From positions 1 to 64,000 of the forward strand of contig NZ_JAMZCY010000001.1 in assembly GCF_024519285.1 (NCBI RefSeq): 64,000 bases of DNA, in the 5' to 3' direction. This document shows, piece after piece, positions 26,741 through 35,975 of the stretch. Position numbers and translations under genes: made by a program. Under the pieces are notes generated by a model. That model was not told where the DNA came from, made no database searches, and was given only the letters and a program-made list of their open reading frames with translations. Within the stretch, counting starts at the first letter, position 1. Each line of letters begins with the position of its first letter. Source of the stretch: Cohnella sp. WQ 127256 (GTDB lineage Bacteria; Bacillota; Bacilli; Paenibacillales; Paenibacillaceae).

Positions 26741-28462
26741 ATGAAATCGAGCTATAACAACTTTAAGCTTGCACTCTACTGCCCTGCACCGGATCTATTT
26801 TCAATCTCGAACACAAAGCTGGAGCAGGATCTGAATTTCATGGAAAAGCATCTTAATCTATCCAAAGTGTATATCGAGAATCATCGGGGTGACATCAGTT
26901 TATCCAAGGAACGCCTTATAGAGTTGAAAGGCTTCTTCGAGGGACGAGGCATTCAAGTGTCTGGTGGAATAACGCCAACGCTTCCTGCTTCATACCGTCC
27001 AGGGTATTCTCGTCTTTTTGGATCTATTTGCTACACGGATCCTGAATCACGTCGTAAGTTTCAACAGCAAGTAGAGACGGCTGCTTCTGTATTCGATGAA
27101 ATCATATTTGATGATTTCTTCTTCACGAATTGTGCATGTGATTATTGTTTGGAGCTTAAGGGCGAGCGTACATGGGAGCAATTCCGATTAGAGCTAATGA
27201 CCGAAGTTGCAGAGACTCTGATTCGTATACCTGCAAAAGCAATCAATCCTTCGGTAAAGCTGGTCATTAAATATCCAAACTGGATCGAGTCGTACCAAGC
27301 GACAGGTTACAACACCGAGACTCAGCCCGCGATTTTTGATGGGATATATATAGGCACGGAAACCCGTAATCCTGCGAATAGTCAGCAACGGATTCCTCGT
27401 TATGCATCGTACTCACTGCTTCGTTGGATGGAGCAATTGAAGCCGGGCGGCAATGGAGGCGGTTGGTTTGATAGCTTGGATTGTACGTTCATCGATTACT
27501 ATTTGGAGCAGGCGAACTTGACTGTGTTTGGCAAAGCCAAGGAGCTTACGTTGTTCTGCTACGGTCTGCTTAAGGACTCTGTATATGTACCAGCACTAGG
27601 CTTCCAACTTAATAAATTGGATGCTGTTGCCGCGGAGCTTGGGAATCCGAAAGGGCTTAAAGTGTATGACCCCCACCATGCGAGAGGAGAGGATCACCTC
27701 GTTAACTATTTAGGAATGCTAGGAATTCCTATGGAGCCCTCGCCACATTTTCCAAAGCCGGGTGAAGAAGCTATGGTGCTAGTTACAGCGGCTTCAGCTT
27801 TAGATGGGGAGGTATTTGGTAAAATAAAAAGGTTCGTTCAGCTTGGAGGACATGTTGTTATGACTTCGGGCTTTGTCGAAGCGATGCAAGGGAGAGGCAT
27901 CGAACATCTGACCACACTTCGACCTAATGGCAAGAAGATAAGAATTGGTCGTTTCGGCGTGGCGACGGATTCCTGCACCTTCAGGAATTTTACGGAGGGT
28001 GAACCCCTAAGCTATCCGGTGTTCGACTACTCTACGAATGGGACTTGGCAGCGTATTGTCGGATTTAATGGCGACAATAACATCCCAATCGTGATGTACG
28101 ATCACTATGGGAAAGGTACGCTTTATACTCTCGTGCTCCCTGATAATTTTGCGGATTTAACGAAGTTGCCTGTCGCGATATTGGATGAGATTCGTTGCCT
28201 TCTGACCAACCCGCTATGGTGTCGGCTTGAAGGTAAGGCATCAGCAAGCCTGTTCCTCTACGACAATCATACGATAATTGTTCAATCCTTCCGTACCGAT
28301 CCCGAGACATGGACAATTAACGCGCCTGCGGGTAGCACGTTGATTCCGTTAGCTGGAGCAAGTCCTGTGCAGTCTCATCGTAAGCATGAGGAGGCAGGAA
28401 GGGTGATGGTTGAAATTCGCTTAAACCCAGGAGCTTATGCAACCTATCAGATCGTTAATTAA
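26741..28462 (+). CDS. Unassigned TIM-barrel-like protein, probable glycoside hydrolase relative
   Basis: A 573-residue protein of no family I can name with confidence. The first ~320 residues show barrel-like strands and an acidic motif, EIIFDDFFFTNCACDYCLE, near residue 125, then VIKYPNWIESYQATGYNTET and IYIGTETRNP. Residues ~340-430 look like a Rossmann/amidotransferase-type domain (VLVTAASALDGEVFGKIKRF, GGHVVMTSGF). The C terminus is a small beta domain. No signal peptide is present, so it should be cytoplasmic. GGGAGGAG precedes the ATG by 11 bases. It has its own terminator and lies just before a sensor-regulator pair and an importer, so a role in sugar processing is likely but unproved. 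Confidence 0.6.
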   Translation: MKSSYNNFKLALYCPAPDLFSISNTKLEQDLNFMEKHLNLSKVYIENHRGDISLSKERLIELKGFFEGRGIQVSGGITPTLPASYRPGYSRLFGSICYTDPESRRKFQQQVETAASVFDEIIFDDFFFTNCACDYCLELKGERTWEQFRLELMTEVAETLIRIPAKAINPSVKLVIKYPNWIESYQATGYNTETQPAIFDGIYIGTETRNPANSQQRIPRYASYSLLRWMEQLKPGGNGGGWFDSLDCTFIDYYLEQANLTVFGKAKELTLFCYGLLKDSVYVPALGFQLNKLDAVAAELGNPKGLKVYDPHHARGEDHLVNYLGMLGIPMEPSPHFPKPGEEAMVLVTAASALDGEVFGKIKRFVQLGGHVVMTSGFVEAMQGRGIEHLTTLRPNGKKIRIGRFGVATDSCTFRNFTEGEPLSYPVFDYSTNGTWQRIVGFNGDNNIPIVMYDHYGKGTLYTLVLPDNFADLTKLPVAILDEIRCLLTNPLWCRLEGKASASLFLYDNHTIIVQSFRTDPETWTINAPAGSTLIPLAGASPVQSHRKHEEAGRVMVEIRLNPGAYATYQIVN

Positions 28463-28482
28463 TTTAGAAAGCAATAGATAGA

Positions 28483-28515
28483 AGAGAAATCACTCCTAGA
28501 GTGGTTTTTCTTTTT
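28483..28515 (+). terminator. Intrinsic terminator
   Basis: AGAGAAATCACTC (28483-28495) pairs with GAGTGGTTTTTCT (28499-28511) with one mismatch and one G-T pair, and more T follow. It ends the single-gene transcript before the two-component genes. Confidence 0.75.
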
Positions 28516-28588
28516 GTCGTTTTTTGCCCCCTCACTATATAATTAAGTCTTTGTCAGATGAGGAATTATAAGGCATAATTAAAATCAT

Positions 28589-28602
28589 TATAGCGCTTAC
28601 AC
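28589..28602. promoter_or_regulatory. Candidate CcpA (cre) site
   Basis: The reverse complement of 28589-28602 reads GTGTAAGCGCTATA, close to the cre consensus with its TG-N-AA-N-CG core. It lies about 30 bases before the response-regulator start, so carbon catabolite control of this sensory locus is plausible. Confidence 0.45.
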
Positions 28603-28629
28603 TTCTGGATATCGATTGGAGGGCCTCTG

Positions 28630-30252
28630 ATGTACAAGGTTATCATCGTAGACGACGAGGCGGTTGTCCGGGTCGGATTGAAAAATACGATCAATTGGAA
28701 CGAGCATGGCTTTGATTTAATTGGTGATTATGCCAATGGCCGGGAAGCTTGGGAAGCTGTTGAACTGCATAGACCGGAGCTGGTTATATCGGATATTAGC
28801 ATGCCCTTCATGGATGGTTTAGAGCTGGCGGGGTTAATTTCAGCGCAGTATCCTTATATTAAAATGATTATATTAACAGGATTCGATGAGTTCGAATACG
28901 CGCAACAAGCGATTCGGCTGAAAGTGTCTGACTTTATTCTGAAGCCGATCACCGCGAAAGAAATTAGGACACTGTTAGATCGAGTCAAGACGGAGATGGA
29001 TGAAGAAACGAAACGCCGAGAGGATCTTGGAAGACTCAATAACCAGCTTAGTCAAAGCCTCCCTCTGCTTAAGGAACGCTTCCTCGAACGGCTTGTTGCT
29101 GTAGGACTGGGTAAAGCTGAAATCGCAGAACGGTTCGCTTATTTCGGACTTAAGTTGGCAGCCCCTCTGTATTTGGTTATGGTCGTAGATGTTGATGATT
29201 TCGGGGATCGAGAGCTCCATTCTTATGAGCACGATGTCGAGTTTTTGCTATTTGCTGCTTTTGATATTTTCAAGGAAACACTAGATAGAGAGAATGTTCT
29301 GCTATTCCGCACGAGAGAAGAGCGGATGGTTGCGATTATTTCCGGACAAGAGAACGAGAGCTTGTTATATGAGCAGGTGTTCTCGTTAGCAGAGCAAGTC
29401 CGCTATCATATTGAGAAATACTTAAAGTTTACAGTGACGATCGGGATCGGGAGATCCTCTGTCTCTATCGAGCAGCTGCCGCTTTCTTACAAGAGTGCCC
29501 TCTCCGTTCTGGATTATCGTTTTTTACTCGGTAAAAATCGGGTGCTTAGTATTCTTGATATGGAGGGTAAACCCACCATATCCTTGCCGCCCAATTTGGA
29601 TTGGGATCGCAAGCTAGTGTCTGCAGTAAAGACAGGCTCCTTACAGGATGCATTTGACCTGATCGAGAATGGAGTGGTTGAACTCAAATCTTCGCTAGCC
29701 CCGATTGAGGGGTGTTTTCTGCAAATGCAGAAGGTTGTTCTGTCCTTAATGAATCCGATACAGGAGCTCGTCCATGATCTAGAGGTTTCCTTAGATTGGC
29801 AGATGAGGTTATTGGACGTGTACAAATTTAAGACGTTGGACGAAATCCAGATTTGGCTAAAAGATTTGGTGCGATCCGTCATCTCCGCCATTGCAGACAA
29901 CCGAAGTCACTTAACGAATATGCAAATTCATCGTGCAGTGGAGTATATCGATACTCACTATGCAAACGAAAAAATGTCGTTACAGGACTTATGCCGCCAT
30001 GTTCTGATGAGTTCAAGCTATTTCAGTCTCGTATTCAAGCAGCACACTGGGGAGACGTTTATTGAATATTTGACTGGAGTACGTATTACGAAGGCGAAAG
30101 AGCTATTACATAACACAACGCTGAAATTTTATGAGATCGCCGAGCAGGTTGGGTACAAGGATCCGAATTATTTTAGTATTTTATTCAAAAAGCAGACGGG
30201 GACAACGCCCAAAGATTATCGAGAAAAGCAGGTAAAGGAGAGCGGAGCCTAA
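28630..30252 (+). CDS. YesN-like response regulator with AraC-type DNA-binding domain
   Basis: This 540-residue two-component regulator has an N-terminal receiver (VIIVDDEAVVRVGLKNTINW). The phosphate-accepting Asp lies in ELVISDISMPFMDG near residue 55 and the receiver Lys in FILKPITAKE. A middle ~300-residue region without a clear motif follows. The C terminus has two AraC helix-turn-helix units (MSLQDLCRHVLMSSSYFSLVF and FYEIAEQVGYKDPNYFSILF). It starts 11 bases after GGAGGG. The kinase gene begins one base after its stop, so the two are translated together. Its target is most likely the importer genes downstream. Confidence 0.94.
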   Translation: MYKVIIVDDEAVVRVGLKNTINWNEHGFDLIGDYANGREAWEAVELHRPELVISDISMPFMDGLELAGLISAQYPYIKMIILTGFDEFEYAQQAIRLKVSDFILKPITAKEIRTLLDRVKTEMDEETKRREDLGRLNNQLSQSLPLLKERFLERLVAVGLGKAEIAERFAYFGLKLAAPLYLVMVVDVDDFGDRELHSYEHDVEFLLFAAFDIFKETLDRENVLLFRTREERMVAIISGQENESLLYEQVFSLAEQVRYHIEKYLKFTVTIGIGRSSVSIEQLPLSYKSALSVLDYRFLLGKNRVLSILDMEGKPTISLPPNLDWDRKLVSAVKTGSLQDAFDLIENGVVELKSSLAPIEGCFLQMQKVVLSLMNPIQELVHDLEVSLDWQMRLLDVYKFKTLDEIQIWLKDLVRSVISAIADNRSHLTNMQIHRAVEYIDTHYANEKMSLQDLCRHVLMSSSYFSLVFKQHTGETFIEYLTGVRITKAKELLHNTTLKFYEIAEQVGYKDPNYFSILFKKQTGTTPKDYREKQVKESGA

Positions 30253-30253
30253 G

Positions 30254-32044
30254 ATGCCCAAAGATCGTGGTTTCCGCATTCCTTTGTTCCCTCTTAAGAG
30301 CATTCAGTCGAATATTTCCCTTGCCTTCTCTTTGTTGATTCTTGCGGCAATTGTATTAACGAGTCTCGTAAGCTATCAGGTTTCCGTCGATGCAGTTGAG
30401 AGGAATTCCAAAGGCTATATCGAGGAAGTTATTAAGCAGGTCAATATGAATATCCAATCCTATGTCGACAACATGGAAAATATCTCGTTGCTTGCTTTAA
30501 CGAATAAAGATGTGAAGTACTATATTTCGGACAACAGCTTTATTAGCTCAGAGGATCGTCGTACGTATGAGAAACGTATTTCGGACCTCTTTCAGTCGAT
30601 CTTATATACCCGTAAGGACATCGCTTCGATTATGGTATTCGGTTATAACGGACGTTTTGTATCCGATCGGCGAATTACGAGCTTGAATCCTAACGCTAAG
30701 CTACAGGAGCAAACCTGGTACAAGATGGCTAAGAGTGAGGGTGGTAAATCCGTTATCTCCGCACCTCACGTGCAAAATATTATTGAAAATGAATACCGTT
30801 GGGTTGTGTCCTTAAGCCGGGAGCTTAAGAGCACGGACGGGATTACGGCAGAAGGTGTCTTTCTTGTCGACTTGAACTTAAGTGTCATTAACGACATTTG
30901 CAGTAACATCAATTTGGGTAAAAAGGGCTACCTGTTTATCGTAGATAATAACGGGAATATCGTCTATCACCCGCAGCAGCAGCTCATAGATAGCCAGCTT
31001 CGGACAGATCGGATCTCGGATGTCATCGAGGCGACGAGCGGAAGCTCTTTCGTTGCTAATGATGGGGATGGTAAACGGATTTATTCTGTCCAGGATACGA
31101 ATTTCGGTTGGAAAATCGCTGGAGTTGCTTATACGGACGATCTAATTGCAAGCAAGGATGATTTGCGGAACTCCATTGTTCTCTATTCGCTTTGCGGCTT
31201 GGCGATTTCGCTGCTTATCTCGATATGGCTATCGCATCGCTTATCGAAGCCGATTAAGGACTTGCAATCGGATATGAAGCAAGTCGAGAAAGGTAACTTC
31301 AATATTCAGACGGAGATCGGACAGATGAACGAAATCGGACAATTGGGCCGGTCGTTTAACGTTATGGTTAGCCGAACCAAGTTTCTCATGGAGGAAACGA
31401 TCAATAATCAAGAAAGTAAGCGCAAAAGCGAGCTACTACTTCTCCAATCGCAGATTAATCCTCATTTCTTATACAATACGCTTGATTCGATCGTTTGGAT
31501 GGCGGAGCAACGTCAGCACGAAGAGGTCGTTCTCATGACTTCCGCTCTAGCCAAGCTGTTCCGTGCAAGCATCACGAAGGATCAGGAGCTTGTACCTATT
31601 CGAGTAGAGATCGATCATATTACCAATTACTTACTTATTCAGAAGATGCGCTATAATGACGAACTTGATTACGTTATTGACATCGATGAGTCTATCCTCG
31701 AGTACAAAACACTTAAAATATTGCTACAGCCTTTCGTTGAGAATGCGATTTATCATGGTATTCGCAATATGTACGGTATTGAAGATGGGTTAATTACGAT
31801 CCGTGGTAGAGAAGTCAATGATCAAATCGTGTTTGAGGTTGTGGATAACGGACTTGGAATGACACCGGAGCAGCTAGGGAAAATCCTTCTCAGTAAGGAG
31901 GAGAGTAATCGCAATCAAGGCATTGGAATCCGCAACGTTAACGAGCGGATCAAGCTCTATTTCGGGCATGAATACGGTATCCAAATCCGCAGTGAGATAG
32001 AAGAAGGTACCTGCGTTACGATTACGATACCTAAACTCGAATAA
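30254..32044 (+). CDS. YesM-like sensor histidine kinase
   Basis: A 596-residue membrane kinase. The first membrane segment is at about residues 18-40 (SLAFSLLILAAIVLTSLVSY). A large extracellular sensor of Cache type follows, then a second segment near residue 310 (SIVLYSLCGLAISLLISIW) and a HAMP domain. The His_kinase core has QINPHFLYNTLDSIVW (His phosphorylated in the family) and a GHKL ATPase domain (PFVENAIYHGI, NDQIVFEVVDNGLGM). It is coupled to the response regulator before it. Two sugar-binding proteins follow on the same strand, so it may sense through one of them. Confidence 0.94.
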   Translation: MPKDRGFRIPLFPLKSIQSNISLAFSLLILAAIVLTSLVSYQVSVDAVERNSKGYIEEVIKQVNMNIQSYVDNMENISLLALTNKDVKYYISDNSFISSEDRRTYEKRISDLFQSILYTRKDIASIMVFGYNGRFVSDRRITSLNPNAKLQEQTWYKMAKSEGGKSVISAPHVQNIIENEYRWVVSLSRELKSTDGITAEGVFLVDLNLSVINDICSNINLGKKGYLFIVDNNGNIVYHPQQQLIDSQLRTDRISDVIEATSGSSFVANDGDGKRIYSVQDTNFGWKIAGVAYTDDLIASKDDLRNSIVLYSLCGLAISLLISIWLSHRLSKPIKDLQSDMKQVEKGNFNIQTEIGQMNEIGQLGRSFNVMVSRTKFLMEETINNQESKRKSELLLLQSQINPHFLYNTLDSIVWMAEQRQHEEVVLMTSALAKLFRASITKDQELVPIRVEIDHITNYLLIQKMRYNDELDYVIDIDESILEYKTLKILLQPFVENAIYHGIRNMYGIEDGLITIRGREVNDQIVFEVVDNGLGMTPEQLGKILLSKEESNRNQGIGIRNVNERIKLYFGHEYGIQIRSEIEEGTCVTITIPKLE

Positions 32045-32057
32045 AGGGAGCATGATC

Positions 32058-33041
32058 ATGCGGAAGCAGCGATTTACCTTATGGTTGATCATAGCGATCT
32101 TTGTTGTTGCGATCTATTCCATTTTTTATTTTAAGTTGTTTTTCGTTGCAACCAAACAAGAGCAAAGCGTGACGGTCATTCTCAAATCGATGAACGTCCG
32201 GATGGATTTCTGGCAAGCGGTAAGCAGGGGAGCAGAGGCAGCAGCGAAAGAAATGGGGCTGGAATTAGATGTACAGGGTCCTCTGCAGGAAAACGATGCT
32301 GATGATCAGCTTCGTATCTTGGAAGAGGCGATTGAACGGGAGCCAGAAGCGATTGTCATAGCCCCTATCGTTGATGAACGGATGCCTAAAGCGCTCGCCA
32401 AAGTTCGTTCCTCAGGTATTCGGTTAGTTGTAATCAATACGTTGATTGATATGACTCCAACTCCTGTTATTGTTTCGAACGATCACTTAGAGGCAGGTAG
32501 GCTTGCAGGTGAAGCCGCGTTGATCGCAACACAGGGCATTCCTAGCGTCGCAATCTTAAGCGATTATGAGAATTCGAAGATGTCTGATGAAAGGCTAACT
32601 GGCTTACAGGATACTCTAAAGAACTATAAAGACAGCGTTCAGGGTGTTTATTATGTGAATGATTCTGAAGAGAAGGCATATAGGATTGCTGAGAAATTGC
32701 TTGCCAGCGATAAAGCGTTTAATACATTTATCACCTTGAATGAGTCGGCGACACTGGGTGTTGCCAAAGTGCTGCAGGAGCAGAAGAAAGCGGGCCAAAT
32801 TAACTTAATTGGATTCGACAGCACCGTGGATGAGATTCAACTCCTAGAATCAGGAACACTGAAAGCTGCTGTCATTCAGAAGCCGTTTAACATGGGGTAT
32901 CTCGGAGTCAAAACAGCGTTGAAGCTAATTGATGGCAAAAAAACGGATCCAATTACTTATATCGAATCTAACGTGATTACGAAAGAAAATATGTATACTG
33001 CAGAAAATCAGAAGCTTCTGTTTCCATTTATCAATAAATAA
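32058..33041 (+). CDS. Membrane-anchored RbsB-like sugar-binding protein (Peripla_BP_4)
   Basis: A 327-residue protein with an uncleaved-looking N-terminal membrane segment (FTLWLIIAIFVVAIYSIFYF) and no lipobox. An RbsB-type binding domain follows (VTVILKSMNVRMDFWQAVSRG, AIVIAPIVDERMPKAL, VILIGFDS-like core INLIGFDSTVDEIQLL, AAVIQKPFNMGYLGVKTAL). I chose ATG 32058, seven bases after AAAGGGAG, over an ATG six bases earlier. The usual RbsA/RbsC transport partners are absent; it lies directly after a YesM kinase. In other Firmicutes such anchored proteins (for example XylFII) present sugar to a sensor kinase. That role is inferred from context only. Confidence 0.85.
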   Translation: MRKQRFTLWLIIAIFVVAIYSIFYFKLFFVATKQEQSVTVILKSMNVRMDFWQAVSRGAEAAAKEMGLELDVQGPLQENDADDQLRILEEAIEREPEAIVIAPIVDERMPKALAKVRSSGIRLVVINTLIDMTPTPVIVSNDHLEAGRLAGEAALIATQGIPSVAILSDYENSKMSDERLTGLQDTLKNYKDSVQGVYYVNDSEEKAYRIAEKLLASDKAFNTFITLNESATLGVAKVLQEQKKAGQINLIGFDSTVDEIQLLESGTLKAAVIQKPFNMGYLGVKTALKLIDGKKTDPITYIESNVITKENMYTAENQKLLFPFINK

Positions 33042-33068
33042 TTCGTGTTGGAAGGAAGCGATAAGCGT

Positions 33069-34346
33069 ATGCGAGATTTAACCCGTCAAGTGCGGCGTGC
33101 TGTTGTCGTTATCATCGTATTGCTTATGCCCTTTGTCCTCATCTCCTGCATGCAATCAAACTCTAAGCCTTCCGCCGCACCGAAGGAGGAACGAGCTTTA
33201 ATTCGGTTTGTAGCATCCGAGTATAGTACGGAAACAAAGCCGATTTTGGAGAAGCTGGTCAAGGAGTTTGAGTTGAAAAACCCGTTGATTGATATTGAGC
33301 TTCAGGTCGCAAACTGGGATATTCTCGATGGGATTTATACAACAATGATTAGCAAAAACCAACCACCGGATCTGCTGAATACGAACGTTTACGCTCATTT
33401 TGCTCAGGACGGTCTACTTAATAATTTTAGTGATATTATTTCTCCAGAATTAGCGAATAAGCTGTATCCCAATTTGCAAGAAATGGATCAGATGAATGGA
33501 ATACAATATGCGATTCCCTACGTGGCCACAATACGGCAATTGTATTACAACATTGAGTTGTTCCAGAAAGCGAATATTACCACACCTCCGAAAACCTGGT
33601 CAGAGCTGAGGGAAGCGGCACGCAAAATTAAAGATACTGGAGAGGCATCTGGATTTGGAGTTGATCTAACGGATAACGAGACGCATGCGAATCTGTCTTA
33701 TGTTTTCTATGGCTCAGGGGGATCTTGGATCAAGGATGGAAAGTGGGCAATAAATTCTCCGGCTAATGTCGAGGGCTTGACCTTTCTTAAAGAGTTGTTC
33801 GACCAGGGGTTAACGGATCCCGAGCCTACCGTTACAACGCGCGACGAGAAGCAACGGATATTAGGCAACGGAGAGCTTGGGATGATGATCTCAGGTAACT
33901 ATTTCAGCACGGTTGTCCCAAAGGAATTTCCTAATCTGAACTGGGGTATTGGTCCGATTCCTGTAAAGGACGGAACTCCTCCGATCACTTTTGGTGTGCA
34001 CGATGTGCTCGTCTCCTTCAAGACAGATCATACGAACAAGGAGGCATTATCTAAGTTTCTAGATTATTTGTATGATGATGCAGCTTATCAAGAGATGATC
34101 AAGCGCGAAGGGTTCCTTCCAGTCACGACGACGGTAGGCACTAGGCTGTCTGACCAAGACGGGATTATGAAAAGTAATTTGGATGCGCTGAGCAAAGCGA
34201 AGTTTTATCCTGTTCAAGAGCCTTCATGGCAGGCCGTGCTGGATTATGCCCGTAAGATGGGGGATGCCGTTCTTTACGAGCATACGACTCCTCAGGAAGC
34301 CTTAGACCAGCTTCAGCATTTCGCCGAATCGAAGAGTGGACGTTGA
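33069..34346 (+). CDS. ABC-type sugar-binding lipoprotein (family 1 SBP)
   Basis: A 425-residue lipoprotein with lipobox FVLISC near residue 25 and an SBP fold: IRFVASEYSTETKPILEKLV, PPDLLNTNVYAHFAQDG, RQLYYNIELFQKANI, and GNGELGMMISGNYFSTV. GGAAGGAAG precedes ATG 33069 by 11 bases; an upstream TTG at 33045 is less likely. No permease follows at once; the next gene is a second SBP with its own leader. It may serve the sensor kinase or be an alternative receptor for the importer downstream. Which of these it does cannot be told from sequence. Confidence 0.88.
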   Translation: MRDLTRQVRRAVVVIIVLLMPFVLISCMQSNSKPSAAPKEERALIRFVASEYSTETKPILEKLVKEFELKNPLIDIELQVANWDILDGIYTTMISKNQPPDLLNTNVYAHFAQDGLLNNFSDIISPELANKLYPNLQEMDQMNGIQYAIPYVATIRQLYYNIELFQKANITTPPKTWSELREAARKIKDTGEASGFGVDLTDNETHANLSYVFYGSGGSWIKDGKWAINSPANVEGLTFLKELFDQGLTDPEPTVTTRDEKQRILGNGELGMMISGNYFSTVVPKEFPNLNWGIGPIPVKDGTPPITFGVHDVLVSFKTDHTNKEALSKFLDYLYDDAAYQEMIKREGFLPVTTTVGTRLSDQDGIMKSNLDALSKAKFYPVQEPSWQAVLDYARKMGDAVLYEHTTPQEALDQLQHFAESKSGR

Positions 34347-34404
34347 GATTTGACGAAATGGAAGATAATAAAGAATATGTGGAAGATATTCGATAGAGAC
34401 TTAA

Positions 34405-34491
34405 GCCCTCCCAATCTATGATGAAATTAAGCGCTAGAGTTCATACGTGAGCTCATAAAGACAAGCGTTAAAAACATCATTAGTGGGAGGG
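34405..34491 (+). promoter_or_regulatory. Leader with potential ribosome-site-masking pairing
   Basis: CCCTCCCA (34406-34413) is perfectly complementary to TGGGAGGG (34484-34491), which contains the ribosome site of the next SBP gene. An AAGCGCT (34429-34435) and a GAGTTCATACGTGAGCTC palindrome lie between them. This could fold as an RNA switch or simply be chance over eight bases. Confidence 0.35.
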
Positions 34492-34500
34492 TTTGCTTTA

Positions 34501-35886
34501 ATGATTATGAAGAAAAAGTTTGCAGCGCTCGGTATCGCCACGATTCTGGCAGCCGTATCGCTAACAGGATGCGGTTCGAACAAGAATGAAGAAGCTTCCA
34601 AATCACCTTCAGCTTCGCCTTCAGCATCTACACCGGCGGCAACTGAATCGGCAAGTGCACCTGCTTCCGAATCACCTGACAACACAGTAAAACTATCAGG
34701 CGACTTTGAAATTCAATACTTCGTTGGTGGTTACGGCGACAAATGGTGGAAAAAGGTTATTGCTGATTTCCAAGCAGCTAACCCTGATCTGAATGTTAAA
34801 GAATCTGGCGGACCAAAAATCAACGATCAAATGAAACCCCGTTGGATCGGTGGCAATCCACCTGATTTCGTATACATCGATGGAGCTGGTCTGAACGATC
34901 GTCAAATGGTTGAAGATGGCCAACTTGAAGATTTAACAGAATGGTTGAAGGATGCTAAGAATGTTGATGGCGAACTGATCACGGACATTTTGGCGCAACC
35001 TGCACAACAATTCGATGGCAAAGTGTACAACATCCCACTCGTGTTGAATTCATGGGGTATTTTCTGGAACAAAGGTCTCTTCGCAGAGAAGGGTTGGGCT
35101 GAACCAACTGACTTCCAATCGTTCCTTGATGTAAGCGACAAGATCAAAGCAGCGGGTACTACTCCTTTCATCCACACAGGTAAATATCCTTACTATATCA
35201 ATGGATCGATTCTGTATCCTGCAATCGTATCGGCAAATAACAATGACTTCACTGTTCTTCAAGATATGGCTGCTAACAAAGAAGAAGCTTTCAGAAGCCC
35301 TGCTGTATTGGCAGCGTTGAACAAAATCGTAGCTCTTCGAGATAAAGGCTTTATTGACAAAGCATCAATTCAAATCAACCATACCGATTCGCAAATGTTG
35401 TTCTTGCAAAACAAAGACGCATTTATCCCGAACGGACTTTGGATGCCTAACGAAATGAGCAAAGACGTTCCAGAAGGATTTAACTTCGGTTTCATTCCAT
35501 CTGTAACTCAAGATGCTGGCGGTAAAGTTGTAGCGAATACTTCCACTGCAACTGTTGCAATTGCCAAGAACGGTAAGAACAAAGAAGCTGCAAAAGCATT
35601 CCTGCAATTCGTCTTCTCTAAAGCACAAGCTTCCCAATGGGCTGAGCTTAGTGGCGCGCCTTCGAACATCAAGGGCGACATCAGCAGCTCCAACGCTCCA
35701 AGCTTCGTTAAAGACGCTGCTAAATTCTTAACAGATCCGAACACAGTCGTTATCCCAACTATCACTTACAATGCTGACGTTGATAAAGCGATGATGGATG
35801 CTACTGATGCTCTGACTATTAGCAAGATTACCCCTGAAGAGTGGGTAGAACGTGTCGTAGCTGTTGCTAAAAAAGTAGCGAAATAA
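34501..35886 (+). CDS. ABC transporter sugar-binding lipoprotein
   Basis: A 461-residue lipoprotein that should bind an oligosaccharide for the two permeases following it. The lipobox is SLTGCG near residue 25, then a low-complexity Ser/Ala/Pro linker (SPSASPSASTPAATESASAP). The binding domain shows IQYFVGGYGDKWWKKVIADF, NPPDFVYIDGAGLNDRQM, WGIFWNKGLFAEKGWAEPTD and KEAAKAFLQFVFSKAQASQW. ATG 34501 is nine bases after GGGAGGG. Codon use is biased, with very frequent CAA, AAC and GCT, as in highly expressed genes. Confidence 0.93.
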   Translation: MIMKKKFAALGIATILAAVSLTGCGSNKNEEASKSPSASPSASTPAATESASAPASESPDNTVKLSGDFEIQYFVGGYGDKWWKKVIADFQAANPDLNVKESGGPKINDQMKPRWIGGNPPDFVYIDGAGLNDRQMVEDGQLEDLTEWLKDAKNVDGELITDILAQPAQQFDGKVYNIPLVLNSWGIFWNKGLFAEKGWAEPTDFQSFLDVSDKIKAAGTTPFIHTGKYPYYINGSILYPAIVSANNNDFTVLQDMAANKEEAFRSPAVLAALNKIVALRDKGFIDKASIQINHTDSQMLFLQNKDAFIPNGLWMPNEMSKDVPEGFNFGFIPSVTQDAGGKVVANTSTATVAIAKNGKNKEAAKAFLQFVFSKAQASQWAELSGAPSNIKGDISSSNAPSFVKDAAKFLTDPNTVVIPTITYNADVDKAMMDATDALTISKITPEEWVERVVAVAKKVAK

Positions 35887-35909
35887 TCTCGACTAACAAA
35901 ATTAAAGCG

Positions 35910-35943
35910 GAGGGTGCTCGGGGCTAACGCCTCGATCATCCTC
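35910..35943 (+). terminator. Intercistronic stem-loop between SBP and permease
   Basis: GAGGGTGCTCGGGGC (35910-35924) pairs with GCCTCGATCATCCTC (35929-35943) around a TAAC loop, with two G-T pairs and one mismatch in 15. No T run follows, so mRNA protection or partial attenuation is expected. Confidence 0.65.
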
Positions 35944-35975
35944 TGTGAATTTACTTGGAGGGACGGTAGGGAAGC

